Shown piece after piece: positions 59,594 through 64,000 of a stretch of 64,000 bases of DNA (positions within the stretch are counted from its first letter, which is position 1; the number at the start of each line of letters is the position of its first letter). The DNA is from Methylomicrobium sp051061015 (GTDB taxonomy: Bacteria; Pseudomonadota; Gammaproteobacteria; Methylococcales; Methylomonadaceae). Below the pieces are notes generated by a model. That model saw only the letters and a program-made list of their open reading frames with translations. It had not been told where the DNA came from and did no database searches. The position numbers and the translations under genes were made by a program. The DNA lies in the NCBI GenBank assembly GCA_051061015.1, contig JBPFEG010000060.1:137924-201923 (forward strand). Reading direction: 5' to 3'.

Positions 59594-60745
59594 ATGAAGT
59601 ATGAGTTAATTGATACATGCACCGAGTCGGCGGTGATCAAGGTGATCGGCGTCGGCGGCGGCGGCGGCAATGCGGTCAGCCAAATGGTGAACAGCCACAT
59701 CGAAGGTGTCGAATTTATTTGCGCAAATACTGATGCGCAGGCACTCAGAAAATTGAACATGGGTACGATCATTCAACTGGGCGTCGAATTGACCAAAGGT
59801 TTGGGTGCCGGTACGAATCCCGAAATCGGCCGCCAGGCCGCCGAAGAAAACCGGGATCGCATCAGGGAAGTGCTGGAGGGCGCGGATATGGTGTTTTTGA
59901 CTGCTGGAATGGGCGGCGGCACCGGCACCGGCGGAATTCCGGTGATTGCGTCTTTGGCGCGCGAAATGGGCATTTTGACCGTCGCCGTAGTGACCAAGCC
60001 GTTCCTGTTCGAAGGCAAGAAAAAACAGGCGATTGCTGAGCAAGGCATCGCGGAGCTCGAAAAATATGTCGACTCGCTGATCACGATCCCGAATCAGAAA
60101 TTGCTGCCGGTGCTGGGTCATAATGTCTCTTTGATGGACGCGTTCAAAGCGGCGAATCATGTATTGCTGGATGCAGTGCAAGGCATCACCGAGCTGATCG
60201 TGCATCCGGGCATGATCAACGTTGATTTTGCCGACGTACGTACCGTAATGAAGGGCATGGGTGCCGCAATCATGGGTACCGGCTCCGCGACCGGCGACCA
60301 GCGCGCCCGCGAAGCCGCGGAAAAAGCGATTGCCTGCCCGCTGCTGGAGGACATCAATCTTCAGGGCGCGAAGGGAATTCTGGTCAATATTACCGCATCG
60401 GACATGGGGATTGCCGAATTCAATGAAGTGGGGCAGATTGTGCATGAATTTGCTTCTGAAGACGCCATCATCAAGATTGGCACTGCGATCGATTCGAGTC
60501 TCGGCGATGAACTCAAGGTCACTGTGGTTGCGACCGGCATGGGCGCGCCTCGGCAGCCGGCAAAGGCGCCTGTTAAGCTGATGCAGAGAGCGGCGGTTGG
60601 CGAAGCCAGCTACAACGAATTCGATAAACCGACAGTGATGCGGAATAAACCGGAAGGGCGGGAAGCCCGTTTTGGGGCGGCAGGTAAGGAAACCAATCTG
60701 GAGCTTTTGGACATTCCGGCGTTTTTGCGACGTCAGGCCGATTGA
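59594..60745 (+). CDS. ftsZ: cell division protein FtsZ
   Basis: Tubulin-like GTPase forming the cytokinetic ring. The 383-residue protein has AVIKVIGVGGGGGNAVSQMV near 13, the tubulin signature GGGTGTG at 107-113, the T7 synergy loop with NVDFADVRTVMKGMGAAIMG near 207, and the conserved C-terminal peptide LDIPAFLRRQAD that binds FtsA and ZipA. The linker before that peptide is short, about 55 residues. AGGGGTGG precedes the ATG. Last division gene of the cluster. Confidence 0.98.
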   Translation: MKYELIDTCTESAVIKVIGVGGGGGNAVSQMVNSHIEGVEFICANTDAQALRKLNMGTIIQLGVELTKGLGAGTNPEIGRQAAEENRDRIREVLEGADMVFLTAGMGGGTGTGGIPVIASLAREMGILTVAVVTKPFLFEGKKKQAIAEQGIAELEKYVDSLITIPNQKLLPVLGHNVSLMDAFKAANHVLLDAVQGITELIVHPGMINVDFADVRTVMKGMGAAIMGTGSATGDQRAREAAEKAIACPLLEDINLQGAKGILVNITASDMGIAEFNEVGQIVHEFASEDAIIKIGTAIDSSLGDELKVTVVATGMGAPRQPAKAPVKLMQRAAVGEASYNEFDKPTVMRNKPEGREARFGAAGKETNLELLDIPAFLRRQAD

Positions 60746-60764
60746 GTGAGGGATAGCACCGCGT

Positions 60765-60827
60765 AGGCCGGGTTTGTAACTCAGCCCGGCATTGCGGCTT
60801 TGCCGGGTTATGTTAACGCTAATCCGG
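60765..60827 (+). terminator. hairpin between ftsZ and lpxC
   Basis: CCGGGTTTGTAACTCAGCCCGG and a second copy of CCGGG (TTGCCGGGTTATG) form GC-rich hairpins just after ftsZ, without a strong T-run. Partial termination or processing before lpxC is possible. GATAGAAT near 60870 may be the lpxC -10. Confidence 0.35.
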
Positions 60828-60910
60828 CCGAGGGCGCCCGCGGTTTCTGATTTTGCGCACCGAACATGATAGAATGAGCCATTCCCAGCTATAAATTCTC
60901 TAGATCATTT

Positions 60911-61834
60911 ATGATTAAACAGCGTACTTTAAAAAATTCGATCAGAGCCACCGGCGTTGGTCTTCATACGGGAGCAAAGATTTATTTGACCCTGCATCCG
61001 GCCGACCCGAATACCGGTATTCGCTTTCGCCGGGTGGATCTTGATCAGTCAGTCACGATTCAGGCTTCGCCCTGTAATGTCGGGGAAACCGTACTTTCGA
61101 CTACCCTGGTGTCCGGCAATGTCAAAATATCAACGATCGAGCATCTGTTGTCGGCTTTCGCAGGGCTGGGTATCGATAACGCCCTGATCGAAGTCAGTGC
61201 AGCGGAAGTGCCTATCATGGACGGCAGCGCCGGACCGTTTGTATTTCTCTTGCAATCGGCCGGTATTCAGGAACAAGAGGTTCCCAAGCAATATATCCGC
61301 ATCAAAAAGGCTGTCAGAGTCGAAGACGGTGACAAATGGGCGGCTTTTGAACCGTTCGATGGTTTCAAGGTGACTTTTACGATTGATTTTGAGCATCCCG
61401 CTTTTGCAGAGCATCTTAGAACCGCGACGATGGATTTTTCTACGACCACTTTCGTGAAGGAAGTCAGCCGCGCCAGAACCTTTGGCTTCATGAAAGACAT
61501 CGACATGCTGCGGCGCAACAATTTGGCGTTGGGCGGCAGCCTGGACAATGCGATCGTCGTTGACGATGCGAAAATTTTGAATGAAGACGGTCTCCGCTAT
61601 GCGGACGAATTCGTCAAGCACAAGATCCTTGATGCGATCGGGGACTTGTATTTGCTCGGGCACAGTCTGATTGGCGCATTTACCGGCTATAAATCCGGCC
61701 ACGGCTTGAACAACCAGCTGCTCCGCATTTTGCTGGAGGATAAGGATGCCTGGGAAATGGTGACTTTCGAAAACGAAAGCGAGGCGCCGATTTCCTTTAT
61801 GCGTTCCGCCGAGGCGTCTCGTCCGGCGGCCTGA
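60911..61834 (+). CDS. lpxC: UDP-3-O-acyl-GlcNAc deacetylase
   Basis: Zinc enzyme, committed step of lipid A synthesis. Of 307 residues, matching the E. coli enzyme almost residue for residue in numbering. Zinc ligands are H78 in STIEHLLSAFAGLGIDN, H237 and D241 in VKHKILDAIGDLYLLGH; the catalytic H264 is in GYKSGHGLNNQLLR. The N-terminal QRTLKNSIRATGVGLHTG and GSAGPFVFLLQSAGI are also diagnostic. Its place after ftsZ is the standard gammaproteobacterial dcw boundary and shows an LPS-bearing outer membrane. FtsH degrades LpxC in E. coli; an ftsH lies in this window. Confidence 0.97.
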   Translation: MIKQRTLKNSIRATGVGLHTGAKIYLTLHPADPNTGIRFRRVDLDQSVTIQASPCNVGETVLSTTLVSGNVKISTIEHLLSAFAGLGIDNALIEVSAAEVPIMDGSAGPFVFLLQSAGIQEQEVPKQYIRIKKAVRVEDGDKWAAFEPFDGFKVTFTIDFEHPAFAEHLRTATMDFSTTTFVKEVSRARTFGFMKDIDMLRRNNLALGGSLDNAIVVDDAKILNEDGLRYADEFVKHKILDAIGDLYLLGHSLIGAFTGYKSGHGLNNQLLRILLEDKDAWEMVTFENESEAPISFMRSAEASRPAA

Positions 61835-61845
61835 TTTTTCTCCTT

Positions 61846-62289
61846 CTATTCGTCTGCAAGTTTTGCAAGCGTTGCGCTTAAGCGTTGCAACGCTTGCTGT
61901 AATTGACTGTCCCGAATATCATTCGCTTGACTCTTCATCATCGCGATTTTTTCCCTAGAAGGAAAATTCGCTCTTTTGCCAGTTCTTGGACTTTGATTGA
62001 TTTGATCAGCCAAAATGCGGATCTGCAATTTATCTAACGGCGCCTTCTGCGCATTCCGTGCCGCTTCCAAAATTTCCTGCTTCAGAAAACGCAGTTGCGA
62101 AGCCCACGCCGCCGAATCGGTATAAAGCACCAGTTTTCTCTCATTCACTACACAATGTAGGACATGACTAGTCAAGGCGGGCGGGAGCTTGCTACGGATA
62201 TGGCGTAGTAGCGACTGCTGTTGATCCAGCCGGACGTGAAACACGTCGAGCATGCGATTGTGAAATGATTGGGCTAATTTAAAAGCCAT
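61846..62289 (-). CDS. DciA-like DUF721 protein
   Basis: A 147-residue basic protein of the DUF721 group. The N-terminal half (LLRHIRSKLPPALTSHVLHC, then LVLYTDSAAWASQLRFLKQE) matches the KH-like domain of DciA, the loader of the DnaB helicase in bacteria lacking DnaC. The C-terminal half is helical and charged with LQQALQRLSATLAKL. It is convergent with lpxC, 11 bases apart, as in many gammaproteobacteria where DUF721 genes lie near lpxC and secA. The helicase-loading role is family knowledge. Confidence 0.75.
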   Translation of the reverse strand: MAFKLAQSFHNRMLDVFHVRLDQQQSLLRHIRSKLPPALTSHVLHCVVNERKLVLYTDSAAWASQLRFLKQEILEAARNAQKAPLDKLQIRILADQINQSPRTGKRANFPSREKIAMMKSQANDIRDSQLQQALQRLSATLAKLADE

Positions 62290-62525
62290 CAGTCAAGAGT
62301 ATTTGTTTGGACGAGGTGTACATCAGTCTTTTTAATAAGCCGTCTGCGTTGTGCAATATTTCATGATAGGGAGTAGGAGGATGCCAGTCAATAGCGAAAC
62401 GGTTTGGAAATTCAGGTGTATCCATTCGAGGAACCCGCCTGTGTTGTATTTTCTAATCGTTCATTTATTGCGCTGTTCAAACTGATGAGACATTAACGAG
62501 CAATATATAAGGAGGGGGTGATCCA

Positions 62526-63056
62526 ATGTGCACAATAAAATCCATATCTTTTGCGGTTCTGCCGGCGCTGGCGGCTGTTGGTTGTGCGGCTTTACCTACG
62601 GGACCCAGTGTACTAGTGCTGCCAGGCATGAACAAGTCATTCGAACAGTTTCGCGCCGATGATGTGCAATGCAAACAATATGCCTTTGAACAAAGCGGCG
62701 GCGTAACGCCGGCGAAGAGCGCAACCCGCAGTGGCGTCGGTAGTGCAGTAACCGGAACAGCGGTCGAGGCTGCCGTCGGAGAGTCCTTGGACGGGGGCAG
62801 GGGCGCGGCTATTGGCGCGGGAACAGGAGCATTAGCCGGTACGGTTGCCGGCTCGGAGACTGCCCGCGCGACTGGCTATGAAGCTCAGCAGCGTTACGAT
62901 ATGAGTTATATTCAATGTATGTACACTTTTGGCAACCGGGTGCCGGTTAGCGGCAATTTTGTTGACGAAGGCCCTGATGACAGACTGGATCCGGAAACCA
63001 GCACCCTCTATCTCCCGCCACCTGGAACTCAGATGCCGGCTTTACCGGCTAGGTGA
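62526..63056 (+). CDS. glycine-zipper lipoprotein
   Basis: A 176-residue outer-envelope protein. Residues 1-20 form a lipoprotein signal with lipobox LAAVGC, so C20 becomes lipid-modified. After FEQFRADDVQCKQYAFEQ comes a glycine-zipper-like membrane segment (AAIGAGTGALAGTVAGSETA, near 95-114), a helix (YEAQQRYDMSYIQCMYTFGN) and a Pro-rich tail (LYLPPPGTQMPALPAR). Similar proteins are common in methanotrophs and Legionella-like bacteria. AAGGAGG precedes the ATG. It heads a run of three small envelope genes on the same strand. Function is unknown. Confidence 0.75.
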   Translation: MCTIKSISFAVLPALAAVGCAALPTGPSVLVLPGMNKSFEQFRADDVQCKQYAFEQSGGVTPAKSATRSGVGSAVTGTAVEAAVGESLDGGRGAAIGAGTGALAGTVAGSETARATGYEAQQRYDMSYIQCMYTFGNRVPVSGNFVDEGPDDRLDPETSTLYLPPPGTQMPALPAR

Positions 63057-63126
63057 GGGTGGCGGCGAACCAGTCGATTTAAGCGGAATAGGAATAACCC
63101 ATCAAATAGATTGAGGAAAGGTGGAA

Positions 63127-63528
63127 ATGAAACGATATTTCAGGTTAATGGGGCTGTCAGCAGTACTCCTGTTGCAAGGTTGTTACTATTACGGGCCTGC
63201 TGGCGCTTATTATGATTCATATTATCCTTCGGTCGGATTAAGTTATTACGGTAGCTATGGCTATTGGCCTTATTCCTTATAACTACCGACCCTACTATTA
63301 CTCCTACCTTATCGGCCTTATCGCCATTATAATTGGCGAAGTCGCCCGTACGGAAACTGGCGTGATCACGGTTATGACGCTTGGCGCAACCGCTCATGGG
63401 ACGGAGGCAGACGCTGGGATGGAGGAAGAAGTTGGGATGGCGGCGGGATTAGTTCACGACCCCACGGTGCGTTCCAGGGAGGACTCCAGGGAGGAGGACG
63501 TAGTCGCGGCGGTTCAGGTCGACGCTAA
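63127..63528 (+). pseudogene. Tyr-rich lipoprotein gene broken by two compensating indels
   Basis: From ATG 63127 the frame encodes a lipoprotein signal with LLLQGC near residue 19 and a tyrosine-rich run, then stops at TAA 63280. If one extra T near 63277 is removed the frame continues PYNYRPYYYSY, and if one lost C near 63308 is restored it returns to the starting frame as YRPYRHYNWRSRPYGNWRDH and runs to TAA 63526 with WDGGRRWDGGRSWDGGG repeats and a Gly/Arg tail. So the 133-codon frame is intact but for a 30-base excursion. As it stands only 51 residues are made. Either a recent double mutation or base-calling errors. Confidence 0.7.
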
Positions 63529-63562
63529 TGCCTAAGCAGATTCCTCAAATAAGGAGGATGCG

Positions 63563-63868
63563 ATGAAATTGAGCAGATACTTTACAGCAAGCATTTTGAT
63601 ACTTCTTTCGATGGATAGCATGGAAGTATTGGCGCAAGGAGGTGGATACTGGGGCGGCTGGGGCCGTCCGGGATTCAGCTTTTATTTTGGGCTTCCATAT
63701 CCATACCTACCTTATTACCGTCCTTATATTTATCCGCCTTATTATTATCCACCCCTCTATCCGGTTCCGGCACCGCCCCCTGCCTATATCGAACCAAGAA
63801 GAAATCCGGCTTACGGTACACGAAATTGGGCCTATTGCGCCAGTTCTGACAGGTATTATCCTACATAG
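63563..63868 (+). CDS. Tyr/Pro-rich secreted protein, probably truncated
   Basis: A 101-residue exported protein. Residues 1-24 are a signal peptide ending SMEVLAQ. The mature part is GGGYWGGWGRPGFSFYFGLP, then a YLPYYRPYIYPPYYYPP run and APPPAYIEPRRNP. It ends NWAYCASSDRYYPT. In related envelope proteins, as I recall, a YC...YYP motif is followed by a second cysteine (CPxGW) and about 20 more residues. Here the stop comes at once and sequence leading into a transposase gene follows. I infer that an insertion has removed the C terminus. AAGGAGG lies before the ATG. Confidence 0.65.
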   Translation: MKLSRYFTASILILLSMDSMEVLAQGGGYWGGWGRPGFSFYFGLPYPYLPYYRPYIYPPYYYPPLYPVPAPPPAYIEPRRNPAYGTRNWAYCASSDRYYPT

Positions 63869-64000
63869 TGTCGTCACAAGATGAGTCCTTGTCAGCTATA
63901 ATACGGAGATTGTAGTTGCTGATGAGATTAAAGAACTGTGTCCCAACCTGCCCACCGCCGCCACGACATTTCGGATAGGGTTTGGAGCTTGCTGGAGCCC
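63860..64000 (+). mobile_element. left end of an IS5-family-like insertion sequence (partial)
   Basis: The last 140 bases begin where the Tyr/Pro-rich gene ends abruptly and lead into a transposase start. The exact left end and terminal repeat cannot be fixed because the right end is outside the window; GAGTCCTTGTCAG near 63880 is a candidate terminal sequence. A TATAAT at 63897-63902 could be the transposase -10. Confidence 0.5.
63938..64000 (+). CDS. IS5-family-like transposase, first 21 codons
   Basis: From GTG 63938 the frame reads VSQPAHRRHDISDRVWSLLE and is open to the window end. RRHDISDRVWSLLEP is the usual N terminus of IS5-family (DUF4096-type) transposases, of the pattern RHDLSDxxWxxLxP. 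Only this start is visible, so catalytic residues cannot be checked. Identification rests on a short but distinctive segment. Confidence 0.7.
   Translation, partial: MSQPAHRRHDISDRVWSLLEP

Noticed and set aside
59606..60445. 279-codon frame antisense to ftsZ
   Set aside because: Shadow of a certain gene, without ribosome binding site or recognisable motif.
62290..62525. Possible small gene before the glycine-zipper lipoprotein
   Set aside because: No open frame with start and ribosome binding site; treated as intergenic.
63257..63535. 93-codon frame after the Tyr-rich lipoprotein start
   Set aside because: Only its first part is in the ancestral frame by accident of the indels; the WDGGR repeats and Gly/Arg tail are in the other frame.

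Overview
The window reads as chromosome of a gammaproteobacterium that uses tetrahydromethanopterin (H4MPT)-linked C1 metabolism, most likely a methanotroph or methylotroph of the Methylococcales type. The evidence is the combination of formaldehyde-activating enzyme (fae), methenyl-H4MPT cyclohydrolase (mch) and beta-RFAP synthase with a gammaproteobacterial-order division/cell-wall (dcw) cluster, lpxC, ihfB, crp, diaA and yraN. MurE carries the DNPR motif of meso-diaminopimelate enzymes, so this is a Gram-negative wall. No methane monooxygenase, methanol dehydrogenase, rRNA or tRNA gene lies in the window, so methane oxidation itself is inferred, not shown.

Layout. 1-7.6 kb: an aromatic amino acid/nucleotide/translation operon, serC (3' end only)-pheA-hisC-tyrA-aroA-cmk-rpsA-ihfB. 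7.6-10.1 kb: slyD and a HerA-type ATPase on the minus strand. 10.1-10.8 kb: a decayed stretch with short repeats and gene remnants. 10.8-14.4 kb: a NifZ-like protein with a two-domain SagB-type oxidoreductase, then a lipid kinase with a helical partner. 14.4-17.2 kb: feoABC ferrous iron uptake (minus) behind a Fur-box-like site. 17.4-23.1 kb: fbp, a lone cyclic-nucleotide-binding protein, a DUF815 ATPase, a DUF3175 protein, a secreted multicopper oxidase and an orphan GH19 lysin. 23.2-26.3 kb (minus): ftsH with an N-terminal extension, a free-standing M41 peptidase-like protein and a DUF2934 protein. 26.6-28.6 kb: a FixL/FixJ-type two-component pair whose PAS domain keeps the haem-ligand histidine.

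28.7-38.8 kb is the H4MPT/C1 island: nucleotidyltransferase, HAD phosphatase, beta-RFAP synthase, ATP-grasp, mch, RimK-like ATP-grasp, CitG-like protein, fae, a HisA-like protein (opposite strand), a third ATP-grasp and a kinase/hydantoinase-fold protein, followed by crp. These genes combine the enzymes that condense formaldehyde with H4MPT (Fae) and hydrolyse methenyl-H4MPT (Mch) with genes that plausibly build the pterin and furan cofactors. 39.7-40.4 kb holds a clearly broken glycolate-oxidase-D-like gene.

40.4-42.9 kb: diaA, yraN, rsmI and the RNase P RNA gene. 43.2-61.8 kb: the complete dcw cluster mraZ-rsmH-ftsL-ftsI-murE-murF-mraY-murD-ftsW-murG-murC-murB-ddl-ftsQ-ftsA-ftsZ followed by lpxC, with mostly overlapping genes and a good promoter plus MraZ-box-like repeats at its head. 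61.8-64 kb: a DciA/DUF721 protein, then a run of small envelope proteins (glycine-zipper lipoprotein, a Tyr-rich lipoprotein gene broken by two compensating indels, a Tyr/Pro-rich secreted protein probably cut short), ending in the first codons of an IS5-family-like transposase.

The least ordinary items are the stand-alone M41 domain beside ftsH, the haem-competent FixLJ pair next to the C1 island, the three ATP-grasp ligases in one cofactor cluster, and the decay and insertion marks at 10.1-10.8, 39.7-40.4 and 63.1-64 kb. I found no CRISPR array and no recognisable new defence system.
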